A DNA stretch of 64,000 nucleotides from Mesostigma viride (GCA_009746045.1 RPFO01000114.1:760580-824579), one strand, 5' to 3'; positions 37,501 through 56,815 are shown, counted from the stretch's first letter. The notes: a model not told the origin generated them from the letters alone. A program made the numbers and translations.

Positions 37501-40500
37501 ATTGGGAAACGAATACGGGGACCCCGAGTAGAAATCAACTATATTTGAAATCGATATAGTGCAACCGAATATTCGACACGGAAGGCAAAAATGGTATTCG
37601 TTACAACCATAGCAAGCAGACGCATGTACGTGTGCCAGTAGCAGCACTGCATGAGAAGCGTGCCCGCCACCAGCACCCCTACGAATCCGGCAACCGACCT
37701 GTACGTGCGCTCGTCCATGGGGATGTTCGCCGCCGCCATCTTGCCCAGCAGGGACTCCATCCTGTCCACCTGGGTCTCACCCTGGAGGTGGGTAACCAAG
37801 CCCGCGAGCCATAAGAGCATGATGTGGGGCGGGAGATCAAGGGGGTTGATAAGGGGGGTTGATAAGGGGGGTTGATAATGGGGGTTGAAAAGGGGGGTTG
37901 ATAAGGAGGGTTGATAAGGGGGGTTGATAAGGGGGTTGATAAGGGGGGTTGATAAGGGGGTTGATAAGGGGGTTGATCAGGGGGGTTGATCAGGGGGGTT
38001 GATCAGGGGGTTGATCAGGGGGGTTGATCAGGGGGGTTGATCAGGGGGGTTGATCAGGGGGGTTGATAAGGGGGGTTGATAAGGGGGGTTGATAAGGGGG
38101 GTTGATAAGGGGGGTTGATCAGGGGGGTTGATCAGGGGGTTGATCAGGGGGGTTGATAAGGGGGGTTGATAAGGGGGTTGATAAGGGGGGTTGATAAGGG
38201 GGGTTGATAAGGGGGGTTGATAAGGGGGGTTGATAAGGGGGGTTGATAAGGGGGTTGATAAGGGGGTTGATAAGGGGGGTTGATAAGGGGGGTTGATAAG
38301 GGGGGTTGATAAGGGGGGTTGATAAGGGGGGTTGATAAGAAGGGTTGATAAGGGGGGTTGATAAGGGGGGTTGATAAGGGGGGTTGATAAGGGGGGTTGA
38401 TAAGGGGGGTTGATAAGGGGGGTTGATAAGGGGGGTTGATAAGGGGGTTGATAAGGGGGGTTGATAAGGGGGGTTGATAAGGGGGGTTGATAAGGGGGGT
38501 TGATAAGGGGGGTTGATAAGGGGGGTTGATAAGGGGGTTGATAAGGGGGTTGATAAGGGGGGTTGATAAGGGGGTTGATAAGGGGGTTGATAAGGGGGGT
38601 TGATAAGGGGGTTGATAAGGGGGTTGATAAGGGGGTTGATAAGGGGGGTTGATAAGGGGGTTGATAAGGGGGTTGATAAGGGGGTTGATAAGGGGGGTTG
38701 ATAAGGGGGTTGATAAGGGGGGTTGATAAGGGGGGTTGATAAGGGGGTTGATAAGGGGGGTTGATAAGGGGGGTTGATAAGGGGGTTGATAAGGGGGGTT
38801 GATAAGGGGGGTTGATAAGGGGGGTTGATAAGGGGGGTTGATAAGGGGGGGTTGATAAGGGGAGATATAGGGGGGTACATAGGGGGCGGGGGGGGGGTAA
38901 GGGATTGTGGGGGAGGGACAGGAGGATAGGCAGCACATGTGCTCGTACCTGGAGGGGGAGAAAATAAAAAGGGGCAGGCGCAAGGATATTTCTTTCTGAA
39001 GGGAAGAACTTCCTTGCTCTAAGGGAGGAGCAAGGATGTGAGGATGGGAAGGAGAAACAGGAGCATGTGTTCCAGTAGAAGGGGAAGGAATAGGGGAAGG
39101 GAATAGGGGAAGGGAATAGGGGAAGGAATAAGGGAAGGAGCACCAGAAACAGATATAGAGATCAACACGATACAGAAAAGAGCAGACAAAGGGTGGGTGG
39201 GCGGTGGAGCGAACAGTTACACCTTGATCTTAGGAACGGGCAGTGCCTACCTGAGGTGAGGTGGGCGCAGGATAGCGAACGATGGCGCGAGGATAGCCAA
39301 GTGGTGGGCGCAGGATAGCGAACGATGGCACGAGGATAGCCAAGTGGAGTTGCCTAGAGGGGAGGGGGGGGGGGCGAGAGGGGGCCGCTGGGAAATTGAA
39401 TAGTGACACGACTCATGTGATATAAGAGAGGTGCCTACCTTCTTGGGGGCCAGGGTGGGGGGGTGATGGTTGGGGTGCTAAGCAACAATATGACCAAACA
39501 ATCTGACTATAAACAATGATGTGACCTGGACAAGAGTGTGGCGGTGCAAACCTGGTGGTGGGTGGGGGTGCGGTGGTGGTGGGGTGGGTATTTGGCCAGC
39601 ACAACAAGTGATGGGGGTGGGTGGCACTTACCTGCAAAAGTGCGTTGAAGAGAATATTGTCGGGGGCCACGCCTTGCGCCTCCATCCGCTGCGGAAACAG
39701 ATCGAGGAAAAAGCAAGGAAGTTGAAACAGGAAAAATGAAATGAAAAAAGGTGGAGGGAGGGGAAGGGAGAGGGAGGGGAAGGGAGGGGAGGGGAGAGGA
39801 AAAAAACCATTTCATACAGGGGGTAAGGCGACGCAGTTATCAAGCAAGATTCTCTGGGGGAAATGCACAGTGTAACTCGGCTCGTTAACAGTTGTTAACA
39901 GTTGGTGACAGTTGGTAGAGCGCCACAGATGCTGTCATCATAATGATGTTGTTGGCTGGGATATTACTTTTAAGATGCCATTGTACACGATGTCAATCAC
40001 TCAACAAGCCCATACGGGCATCCCAGCGCGGTGCTGGCAAAGCCTAGGCTCCTCCACCCATGCTCATTTCTAACATCCAGGGGCCAGGTTCTACAATCAG
40101 CTGAGGAGACCTACAAAAGGAAACGAGAGGCCATAAACACCCTGGAGTAACCAGGCGAGCGCACATGCCCTTAACCAGGGCACTGCCATGCCCTTAACCA
40201 GGGCGCTGCCATGTGCAAGAAACCAGACGCGGGCGCCTTTGCTCCCAATATGACTATCTATACTAGCCATACTATCCTATACGACTATCTATACTAGCGA
40301 TACTATCCTATACGACTATCTATACTAGTGATACTATCCTATACTAGTTATAAGATGCGGCCTACGCACAACACTGGGGCGATCGCCCCAGCTCCTATCA
40401 TACAACGCCTTGAAGAATCTCGCATCAGCCCGTGCTATTACTCAAGGCATGTGCTCATGCATAGATAAGGCATTTGAGCAAGGCGTTCGAGCATACCTAG

Positions 40501-43404
40501 ATGATGACACACTAGTGCTCACAGCATAGCGGTAATAGTTAACACTGTTCGCGTATAACAGTGCCAGTCCTATCAATTGTCACAAATTTCCGACTGGATC
40601 TATCACCGCGCCAGCCAACCGCCCACAAGCAACCTTCGCGCCCTTTAATACCAGCAGCAGGTGCAACGCGGCACTCCCCCTACCTGCAGCAGGTCGAGCG
40701 CTGCATCCCTCAGCCCCGCCTTGCAATACCCCTGGGCCATCACCGTGTATACGCGCACGGTGGGGGCGCACAGTGCGGCGTCGCCAGTATGCTGCCGCCT
40801 GCTGGCCACGCTTGCGGCAAGCTGTGGGGCGGATGCCAGCAATTAGTTGATAGATGGGGCGTGGTCGGAAGCATGTCAGCATTCATTGACTGCCTAGAAT
40901 TAGGTCAGAATAGTGGGTTTTAAAATGGTGAAAAATGGTGGGGCATGGTATGTCCAAGTATATGTGTGACACGTGGTGTCCAAGCCAGAAGATCCATAGG
41001 GCATAGGCGGAGGTTTTATCAGGATGACAGCAAGGGCATTCAGGTCACCCTGAACCAAACAACTGGGGGGGGGGCTCTTCTGGGTGCGTTTCTGGGTGGC
41101 TACGGGGTGCTTTTCTGGGTGCGAGGCATCCCATACAATCTTGGATGGCATATGAAGGAACCGTCCCCGTCACCTACGGAAAACACTATCGGGTGCCGGG
41201 TGGAAGAACCAATCAAAGGCAAACAAGTCCACCTTGGACAGCAAATAAGAGTTATGCATTTATAGCTATTGAAAGGAAGCTAGTGGAAAATACTTAACCT
41301 GACCAGCCACTTTGACAACCACCACGGTGGGGCGGCCTCATAGATGAGCGCATGATCCCAAGCCACCGTGGTGACATCACTTACATGATATTGTTCTTGC
41401 TGCGCACCAAACCGCAATATTCTGCCAAACCGCAATATTCTGCCAAACCGCAATATTCTGCCAAACCACGACCCTGTTCTTTGCTGCGCACCAAACTGCA
41501 TGAGACCAAGTCTTGACCCATCGCGCATCGTTCATGCGATGCGGGCAAAAGTACCCACCTGTCGCCAAGCGTGTTCGTGCGCCAGGTTTAGGATGTGTTC
41601 CGCCGCTGAGAATCCGCCCGTTTGCATGCACACCTTTGGTGGGGTGGGGTGGGTTGGGGTGGGGGGGGGGGGGTACAACAGGGGGTCAGATTTGGCGCGA
41701 GCGAAAGCCACATCATTTCCTGTACGAGTCTGTTCAAGCCGCCCCTTTCATTTCCCTAGGGGGTTTTCGTGGAATCATTCGAGTCCTTTCCAATCGTTAG
41801 AAAGCTCGCCTGGCGTGGGGAGGAGGGGGGACAGCATGGCAGGGGCGGTGGCATGCACCATGGCCATAGGACAGGTGCTTACTTCTCACAAGGGTGTCGG
41901 TAGAGAATGCTCGCAGCTGAGGTACAACACGCCCGGAAAAGAAAAGGATTTAATACCCTCCCTCCCCGAACCAATCATTTGATAGGGGATGACTGCTCCT
42001 ATCGGCACGTGCACGAAGTGACGCAACAGGGGATGACTGCTCCTAGTGGCACGTGGACCAAGTGAAGCAACAGGGGATGAACCCGCTAACCTGGAACGAT
42101 TAGGGAGCCACCGCTGCCCGCATGCACGCTGATGCTGATGGCGTGCGCAGTAGATACGTGCCATTCCTACTAAGTAGCAGCGTGCTGACCCACCAGCAAC
42201 AAGCGATAAGGTTTTGTGGAACACACACCCAGTAAAGGGGCGGGGCAAATACAGCAAGACGTGCTCATAAGCCCTTGCTACTTGGATGAGAGACAATATT
42301 TTACCACGGACCCTGACCTAGGCACCACGTACGACTGCACTTGCCACTCACTAGGCATGCCACGTACTGCTGCCACCTGCCACTCACCGAGCACGCGGCA
42401 CCGATATGGGACGCATGGAGCAGTGGACAGAAGCGGTAGGGGGAAGGGGTGTGGGAAGGGGAGGAGTGGGGAGGGGGTTGCCTGAGGGTCTTCCCAGCCA
42501 AGGGGGTTTTCCGGCGCGTATCAGTCGCCCCATCTCTCAAGCCGGTACTGGCATCCGTCGCCCCCCCCGCAGTGGGCATGAGCCGCTGCTCGCTCGACAC
42601 AATGGCCTCGATTATGCTGACCGCCGCGCGGCCGCCCGCGCCTGCGTCCCTGGCGGCCCCTGCCTGGGCGCTCGGGATGGACAGCAGGAGTGCCGTGAGC
42701 CGGCGCCCGATGGCGGCAATGTTGTCTCTGTCACTTGCGCCACGAGCGGGCGACGTGCCTGGCCGCTTCACTTGGGTGCCCTGAAAGTCACCGGCACGGG
42801 GCTTCCGCCGATGGGGATGCTTGCGTGGCTGATGTGCTGTCGAAGAGTTAGACTCGCTGCTCGCGGAAAGCAATGCTTCGTATTCCTGAAGTAGCCTCCT
42901 GGCCTCCTGCACGGTTCCCTCTAATGTGCGTGATCGCTTGTCATGAGCATGTGGCGTGCTTAGCTCGGGGTTTTCTGCGGTCGAGTCGCTGGGATCTGAC
43001 CCACCGACGTCGTGCTGCCGCTCTCCTGCATTCGACGGACGTTGCCGGCTGGCCAATTCGTCTCGGGTGGCAGCATCCGACCCCCAACTAGGCATGGGAG
43101 TTGGTGCAGCGCTGGCGAGCACCTCCCGCCCACTGCGGGATGTGGTACTCTCCGCATTTGCCACACGGGCCGGGCTTGCTGAGGAAGCAGGTAGTAGTCC
43201 GCCATCCTTGCCACCCCAGTGGTGAATTCGAGCAGGGAAATTAGGAGAAGCTTTGGCAAACGGGCCGCCGGGCAAAGACCTAAGGACAGGGCGCTCCAGC
43301 GAAGGCCATTTCAACACGCCGCTCCCAAACTGGCCAATGACTCTCTCGCAAGCAAATTGACAAGTGGGAAGTGAGCGCTGCGGCAATGGTGTAATGCCAA
43401 GCAT
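18936..43404 (-). CDS. P-class PPR protein 1, 20 exons
   Basis: Exons are 43404-42388, 41633-41559, 40821-40684, 39688-39632, 37781-37699, 34932-34814, 33499-33329, 32230-32088, 31438-31352, 29683-29558, 28452-28365, 27713-27636, 27138-27006, 24439-24273, 23993-23855, 23616-23476, 22419-22359, 21304-21239, 19836-19658 and 19047-18936. All are GT-AG; every phase closes without a stop, giving about 1,059 aa. Exon 1 gives a Ser/Arg/Pro-rich leader ([20 protein letters not shown]) fitting organelle targeting. PPR motifs follow, such as [40 protein letters not shown] and [13 protein letters not shown]. The likely job is binding a specific organelle RNA. No SMR, E or DYW domain is visible. Exons average about 110 bp after exon 1 while introns reach 2.8 kb. 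Individual junctions, especially exons 4-5 and 13, are the weakest calls. Confidence 0.88.
19495..19550 (-). mobile_element. LINE 3'-end relic in PPR1 intron 19
   Basis: On the minus strand the hairpin GTCCCC-CAAC-GGGGAC (19534-19519) is followed by CACC and an AT-rich tail with TTAATTAAT-like units. Only the terminus is present. Confidence 0.5.
20436..21205. repeat. CA, CCACT, CCCCT and CTCTA microsatellite block
   Basis: The block is in PPR1 intron 18. An interrupted (CA)n (20436-20595) passes into (CCACT)n to about 20690, (CCCCT)n to about 21130 and (CTCTA)n to 21205. The units differ by single steps, as if each array seeded the next. The long open frames through it are not genes. Confidence 0.95.
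23590..23880 (-). repeat. Serial copies of PPR1 exon 15 / donor junction
   Basis: The end of exon 15 (minus: CATCAAACCAAAGCCCAG followed by GTGAGAGG) is repeated downstream about five times at 35-50 bp spacing (near 23810, 23773, 23727, 23680 and 23619). Most copies keep CAG-GTGAG or a near match. Only the first is the used junction in the phase-consistent model; the last lies beside the acceptor of exon 16. Confidence 0.75.
25384..25820. repeat. 19-bp minisatellite in PPR1 intron
   Basis: There are about 23 nearly identical copies of AAAGGGGCAAACACAACAC in intron 13. Since 19 is not a multiple of three, it is open in several frames on both strands and yields spurious ORFs. Confidence 0.95.
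26080..26310. repeat. 40-bp minisatellite, about 6 copies
   Basis: Units begin GCATGGTTGTGGGGGCAAG and diverge gradually across the array. It lies in PPR1 intron 13. Confidence 0.9.
26633..26768. repeat. 68-bp tandem duplication
   Basis: Two copies begin AATTATAGTATACTGGTGGG, at 26633 and 26701. It is AT-rich and intronic. Confidence 0.85.
28025..28195. repeat. Short-period repeat (CATCAACCCAGAATGGAAG-like)
   Basis: About eight diverged units of 18-19 bp lie in PPR1 intron 11. Confidence 0.8.
28308..28372 (-). repeat. Tandem copy of PPR1 exon 11 donor region
   Basis: A 33-bp unit containing GTACGTGGGCGCCC (the donor of exon 11 at 28364) occurs twice in tandem, so a second potential donor sits 33 bp into the intron. 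Confidence 0.75.
28745..28925. repeat. AT-rich repeat with ATACTATA units
   Basis: Three to four diverged units of roughly 50 bp share GATACTAGTACTATTA and TATAGTAGTA. It lies in PPR1 intron 10. Confidence 0.75.
28988..29575 (-). repeat. Copies of PPR1 exon 10 / donor junction
   Basis: The exon 10 end (minus: GTGCTGCTGCAG then GTGGGTGG) recurs at 29492-29514, 29410-29429 and 29001-29020. The last two are parts of a longer direct repeat of about 38 bp (28988-29027 and 29395-29433) that brackets the (CCAA)n array. Confidence 0.7.
29057..29392. repeat. (CCAA)n microsatellite
   Basis: This is an almost unbroken tetranucleotide array of about 335 bp with a few GCAA variants near its right half, in PPR1 intron 10. 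Confidence 0.98.
29720..30285. repeat. (GGGGAGGA)n microsatellite
   Basis: About 565 bp of GGGGAGGA/GGGAGGA units in PPR1 intron 9, with G runs on the plus strand. Confidence 0.98.
31495..31575. repeat. (CA)n then (GA)n
   Basis: A dinucleotide block with a switch from CA to GA, in PPR1 intron 8. Confidence 0.95.
31805..32112 (-). repeat. Serial copies of PPR1 exon 8 / donor junction
   Basis: The exon 8 end (minus: GTGACGTACGCCATTCTGCTG then GTGGGTGAC split at 32088/32087) recurs at about 31991-32021, 31952-31980, 31881-31909 and 31805-31830, each more diverged with distance. At least one downstream copy keeps CTG-GTGGGTGAC intact. Confidence 0.75.
32818..33003. repeat. (CCCA)n microsatellite
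   Basis: An almost perfect tetranucleotide array of about 185 bp in PPR1 intron 7. It is followed to about 33300 by related CCTG, CCCG and CCAC runs. Confidence 0.98.
33488..33706 (-). repeat. Copy of PPR1 exon 7 acceptor region
   Basis: The acceptor junction of exon 7 (minus: GGATGCAAG then CAGCCCACGC) recurs upstream in the intron at 33681-33706 as CAGATGCAAGCAGCCCACGC. Confidence 0.65.
33755..33865. repeat. 35-bp tandem repeat, about 3 copies
   Basis: Units contain AGCACTTTGAAGTTATCTAA and GATGCCGTTAAA. It lies in PPR1 intron 6. Confidence 0.9.
34387..34408. repeat. Interstitial telomere-type repeat
   Basis: Three tandem CCCTAAA heptamers, the plant-type telomere sequence, lie in PPR1 intron 6. 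Confidence 0.8.
35681..37238. mobile_element. hAT DNA transposon, non-autonomous, 1,558 bp
   Basis: The terminal inverted repeats are CAGTGCTTTTAGTAACGGT (left) and CAGTGTTTTTAGTAAGGGT (right, reverse complement), 17 of 19 matching, with the CAGNG start typical of hAT. An exact 8-bp target duplication CTGCTGGG flanks it (35673-35680, 37239-37246). Subterminal regions carry many TGACGCG motifs, an 18-bp perfect palindrome (35789-35806) and GC-rich hairpins near 37100-37200, as expected for hAT transposase-binding repeats. It lies in PPR1 intron 5. Confidence 0.85.
36475..36909 (+). CDS. 144-aa ORF inside the hAT element
   Basis: The ATG-initiated frame starts [20 protein letters not shown]. 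It is rich in Ser, Ala, Asp and Lys, with an acidic [10 protein letters not shown] stretch followed by a basic [20 protein letters not shown] segment that could be a nuclear localisation signal. It could be the N-terminal remnant of a transposase or a passenger gene. No BED finger or hAT dimerisation domain is visible. Coding status is uncertain. Confidence 0.4.
   Translation: MPKLAADTAKAPAPGPRAIVGVGQAADALNRSKRKRGNDSNAASSAAAASAQSGNAGEPPGRSSEKETSSDESDSGKDGDALVSADTGSGQRNPIDVSSDEEAAKEQLRKQKKKQQGRKFDRKREPRDEWCVPFSAVAMWMCRT
37835..38865. repeat. 13-bp G-rich minisatellite, about 1 kb
   Basis: Roughly 80 units of GATAAGGGGGGTT with 12-bp and GATCA variants fill much of PPR1 intron 4. G runs of five or six recur every 12-13 nt on the plus strand. 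Confidence 0.98.
40248..40345. repeat. 31-bp tandem repeat, about 3 copies
   Basis: Units contain GACTATCTATACTAG and ATACTATCCTATAC. It lies in PPR1 intron 3. Confidence 0.9.
41407..41466. repeat. 18-bp tandem repeat
   Basis: Three exact copies and a partial copy of CAAACCGCAATATTCTGC lie in PPR1 intron 2. Confidence 0.9.
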
Positions 43405-44406
43405 CGAGCCTGCGCTCTTTTACGTCCGCAGAGCCCTTTTGGCTTAATTGATAGAAACGCACTACATTACGGCCAGGGGGTCGGCCAAAGGGCTTCACAC
43501 ATGACTATGAAACGACTGCCACCGCCTTAAATATCACACCTTAAATACATCGAGCATTTCATTCCACAGAATCGTTTCGTGGCTTTAGTAGACGTCCCTT
43601 GCAGAAAATGGGCGTCACATGGCGCCGTCAGGATAATGAGTTCGTGGCTGATCTACTCCCGTGCTCACGTGCTGCCACCATATTTTGCTCGAAATTACCT
43701 AATTGCGTTTTCGTCCCGTGCCGGCGATAGCAGAAACGGGCGAGCGGATAACCAGCGAGTGCGCTAAGCCGCACTGTTGTTGTTGTTGCTGTCCGTACGG
43801 TAGTTTAGATTTGATAATCTTTTTTTCCTACCTATTGATACTAGAAAGAGATATGATGGCCTTCTTAAAATATACCGTACCTCCATCAGGCGTTAGCGCC
43901 GTCTCAGTCAGGCGGTTATTCTGACTTCGGCTCAATCGGCTGGCTTCGTCAACTCCGACAGGGAGGTGACCGGGCGCCGGTCCCCTCAGCGCGGCAGAAT
44001 CAACCGTTGCAGTATTTGGGAAAAAGGTGCACTCGCTTTATCCACCGCAGTAACTGGCGAACTCGTGGCGGAAAACTGAAAAAGGACGCGAGACTATGCC
44101 GACAGCGCCTGCATATTGACAAGGCCTGCGCATGCGCTATCACAGGGGGGTTCCTTGCTCAATTTACACGCCAACGGTAGCGTGGGCACTTCTGGTGATA
44201 AGTTGGCTTCGTTTACAGGCAGATCCGGATGGCTTAGCCGTCGTGGATTGCCATATCTGGATTGAATTGTAGCCAACTGTGAGCCTCGGTTATACGTGTT
44301 CAATTGAGGCCTCATTCTCATGCGCCTTGTGCATCCAAACTGAAATGGGGACTTATAGAAGTTAGTGCAGCCGAAAGAAGCAATATATAATTTTCCCAAT
44401 GTCGCC
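43405..44406. promoter_or_regulatory. Divergent promoter region of the two PPR genes
   Basis: About 1 kb separates the two ATGs of head-to-head PPR genes. It should contain both 5' UTRs and promoters. No TATA box or other clear site is evident. An in-frame TAG at 44356 closes the frame upstream of PPR gene 2. Confidence 0.5.
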
Positions 44407-53922
<9,516 letters not shown>

Positions 53923-55021
53923 GGTGCCCAGGCTGATTAGCATCACGTGGCGCCATCAGAAATAATGGACACGCAGTTGTGTTCATGGATTCATCGTGCA
54001 CACGCCTCCATTTGGAGAGGATACGGGATACAAGATGTGTGATATGCATATGTCAGGTGAGAAAACTATTCCTGAACGCATGTGCCGGTACAGGTACAAA
54101 TATAGGATAAAACATGTGGCCCGTGATGCCACGTACGAGGGACTGCATGGGTCTGTGTCAATGTATAAGTATTTGGAAATATTCGGCGGATATTTCGGAC
54201 TCGTCGGAATGCAGGCCATCCGGCCGAACAGCTGCGAAGTACTTATCCCGGCCGAATATTGGGGTACCGGGCCCGCCGTGCCTGGGCCGGCTGGGCCGAC
54301 CCAAGCGACGCACAAATTGGCAGGGCAGGCTTACACGAGCAATTGCCTCGTGTTGGAATGCTCGTAACGTACACGCCAACAAGCCAGGCCAGCCGCAATG
54401 CGTGCGTTTGATGCATGGCCGATGAATCATTAACAAGGAGACAACCAGCACAGGCCAGAAATCAGGAGAATCCGGATCATGGTAGCTCGAGCCTGCCGCT
54501 ATCTTTTCCGAGTTTTCGAGTCGTTCAGGATGATGAATATGAATGGAGATGGAAATGTGCAGCCTTGTTCATTGAAATTATGGCTGGCTTACAGAAGAGC
54601 GACTAGATGATCTAGACGGTGGGGCCGGAAACAGCTTGCTTGATCAGCGCATGTGTTTCGAGCCTAACTGGCCGGGAGTGTCTAGTGGTGAGCACAATTG
54701 CTGCGATCGCTCTCCCACCATTTACGAGGAAATACCCGACAATGGAAAACCACTGAAAAGGTCTAGCTAGTCAGTCATTACGTTAGCCATGCCATGCTTC
54801 CAAACGTCCAATGAAGAACTGCACCACACGGTGCAAAGGCAAAAATCCGGAGGACATCACTAGCTTTCAAATGTGCGGCGGGAACCAAAACCCCACGTAT
54901 GCCAGAAAACATTATGTTACTGTAGCGACGTGACGGTGTGGACAACGAATCCAGTGCCAAGCGCTCGGAACGCCCGCAAAGGAGATCTGGCATCACAGGG
55001 TTCAGATGCGCGGAGATCTAG
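53923..55021. other. 3' flank of PPR gene 2
   Basis: There is no supported gene. No TGTAA was noticed in the first several hundred bases, so the poly(A) site is not located. Short ORFs here look like chance. Confidence 0.4.
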
Positions 55022-55442
55022 ATTAATTAATTAATTAATTAAAATCATAGCTCCGTTGGGAGCATATGTAACACATAGCCCTGAGAAAGGGGCATCTATG
55101 GGTTTGTAATACAATCAGGGCGACAACCTGCAGGTGGAGGATGTACAACTATCGCCTGCTCTGGGTGCACAAGGTGCAGCTGCACGTACCGCCATGATGG
55201 TTCATGCCTCCTTAACAAGCACAGGCACCCAGGGGGGCGGCTTGAGGAGAGGGCCTAGAAGGCCTGCATGACATATGGGGTGGAAGGTATGTGGCTAGGC
55301 TATAGCTGGTGTACACATGGCATCTCAGCAGAGAGTAACTCCCTGCATAGGCATAGCATGGCTAAATTCTTATAATGCATCATCCATATTGGGAGGTCCC
55401 ATTGTAGGCAGGGCGTGGCTAAATACTGAAAGCATGCACGGA
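55022..55442 (-). mobile_element. Short LINE/SINE-type element, copy 1
   Basis: It is about 420 bp and non-coding, similar to the 3' UTR of the ORF1-only elements. On the minus strand it ends in the hairpin GCTCC-CAAC-GGAGC (55063-55050) and a (TTAA)n tail. It directly abuts copy 2, whose tail tract begins at about 55444. Confidence 0.7.
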
Positions 55443-55820
55443 GATTAATTAATTAATTAATTAATTAAAATCATAGCTCCGTGGGGAGCATATGTAACAC
55501 ATAGCCCTGAGAAAGGGGCATCTATGGGTTTGTAATACAATCAGGGCGACAACCTGCAGGTGGAGGATGTACAACTATCACCTGCTCTGGGTGCACAAGG
55601 TGCACCTGCACCGCCATGATGGTTCATGCCTCCTAAACAAGCACAGGCACACAAGGCGGCTTGAGGAGAGGGCCTAGAAGGCCTGCATGACATATGGGGT
55701 GGAAGGTATGTGGCTAGGCTATAGCTGGGGTACACATGGCCTCTCAGCAGAGAGTAACTCCCTGCATGGGCAAAGCATGACTCGAAATTGCTACGGCTAT
55801 TGTAAGGGCGGGTGTGGGCC
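55443..55820 (-). mobile_element. Short LINE/SINE-type element, copy 2
   Basis: It is nearly identical to copy 1 over about 320 bp, with hairpin GCTCC-CCAC-GGAGC (55489-55476) and a (TTAA)n tail. It is arranged in tandem in the same direction as copy 1. Confidence 0.7.
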
Positions 55821-56422
55821 CATTAATTAATTAAACTCGTGCTCCCGTTGGGGAGTCACGGAGCACCGAAGTGCTTTTAATCCCTGTGTGTGCACTACAG
55901 GAGAAAGGGCAGAGACCCCCAGTCTCCTTCATGCCAAAGGCATGCCACAGCTGCAATCGGGCGCGGCTAGCTAAAAGGACAGGCTAACGATCCGGCAAAC
56001 TGTGGGTGTGTGGGCCCATCACGTAGGTATACATGGCCACGTCACTAAGCTTTCTAGTCTACACTACTGCTATATATTAATTCCCTAGGCTGGGGTGGCT
56101 AGGGTGGCTGGGGCGGCAGGGGTCGCCTGCCAGCGCTTGTGAGCGACGTAGATGTCCACCCCCTTCCAGTAGACCGGCTTCTGCCCCGCCGTCTGCCGAA
56201 GCTGGAGGTAGGTCGGCCGTAGCTCCCGTCGCCGTTGTTGCTGCGTCAAGGTCAAGTCGTCGTTCAGCGTGTAGGCGGTCCCCCCAAGCCGCTTGCGACA
56301 CTTGAGGAACTCCATCTTATCCGCCATGGTGTTATCCGCCATGCGCCGAGATACTACGTGATCCAGCCGGTCCACGACCTGTTTGTAGAGCTTGTGCCAA
56401 GGGGCAGCACCGAACAGATGTG
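55821..56422 (-). mobile_element. ORF1 C-terminus with 3' UTR, third subfamily
   Basis: On the minus strand, 56375-56085 encodes KMEFLKCRKRLGG, LNDDLTLTQQQRRREL, QKPVYWKGVDIYVAHKRW and a stop after Ala/Pro repeats. This is the ORF1 C-terminal domain. A 3' UTR of about 240 bp follows, then the hairpin CTCCC-CAAC-GGGAG (55855-55842) and a short (TTAA)n tail. Again no ORF2 lies between ORF1 and the tail. Confidence 0.7.
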
Positions 56423-56439
56423 GGAGTGTCTGATCAGAA

Positions 56440-56815
56440 TATACGCTTGGCTGATTTCGATAGTACCGGCTACGCCCCCTTCTAAAGAAGGATTCAGCCG
56501 TGTTCAGCCCGTCTCACGGTGCGAGACTGAACAAGTCTCGCGTGCAGACACGTGTGTAGTACTCCTACACACAGATCTCGAGTGATTTATCTAGTACCAA
56601 ATCCGAAAGGCTTGCATCACTCCCCGGACAGGAGAACTTTTGCGGATGACTGTAGGTGTAAGTTGGCGATGCCATGGTAACCGGAGACGTCCGTCCTATA
56701 GTCAGCAAAATTGGTGCGAGAGGTCCCCAGTTCGATTCCGGTCGGATTCATTTGCAGATCGCGTTTTCCGCGTTTTCCGCGGCCCGGCACTGAACGCAAA
56801 GGTTTTCACCTTTGC
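56440..56815 (+). mobile_element. SINE-like insertion with 17-bp target duplication
   Basis: These 376 bp are bracketed by exact copies of GGAGTGTCTGATCAGAA (56423-56439 and 56816-56832). Inside, CAGTTCGATTCCGG (from about 56727) matches a pol III B box, with an A-box-like TAGTCAGCAAAATTGG about 30 bp upstream. That makes a degenerate tRNA-like region at about 56685-56755. The right end carries a small hairpin AAAGGT-TTTC-ACCTTT. The tRNA-like part is not at the 5' end, which is unusual for a simple SINE. Confidence 0.5.

Larger units (their letters stand above)
35453..37611. mobile_element. Outer hAT-like DNA element, split by a nested hAT
   Basis: It is flanked by an exact 8-bp duplication GCAAGCAG (35445-35452 and 37612-37619). 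The ends are imperfectly inverted: left GAGGGTTGTACCG, right (reverse complement) TATGGTTGTAACG. Subterminal CGAATAYCG-like motifs occur on both sides. Without the nested element and one copy of its duplication it is about 593 bp and has no transposase, so it is a non-autonomous element. Assignment to hAT rests on the 8-bp duplication and end form. Confidence 0.55.

Noticed and set aside
38028-39143. 371-aa ORF of Pro-Tyr-Gln/Ile-Asn repeats on the minus strand
   Set aside because: This is the 13-bp satellite in intron 4; there is no unique coding sequence around it.
56685-56755. A functional tRNA gene
   Set aside because: The T arm pairs poorly, A and B boxes are too close and no clear anticodon arm forms; kept only as a tRNA-like part of an insertion.
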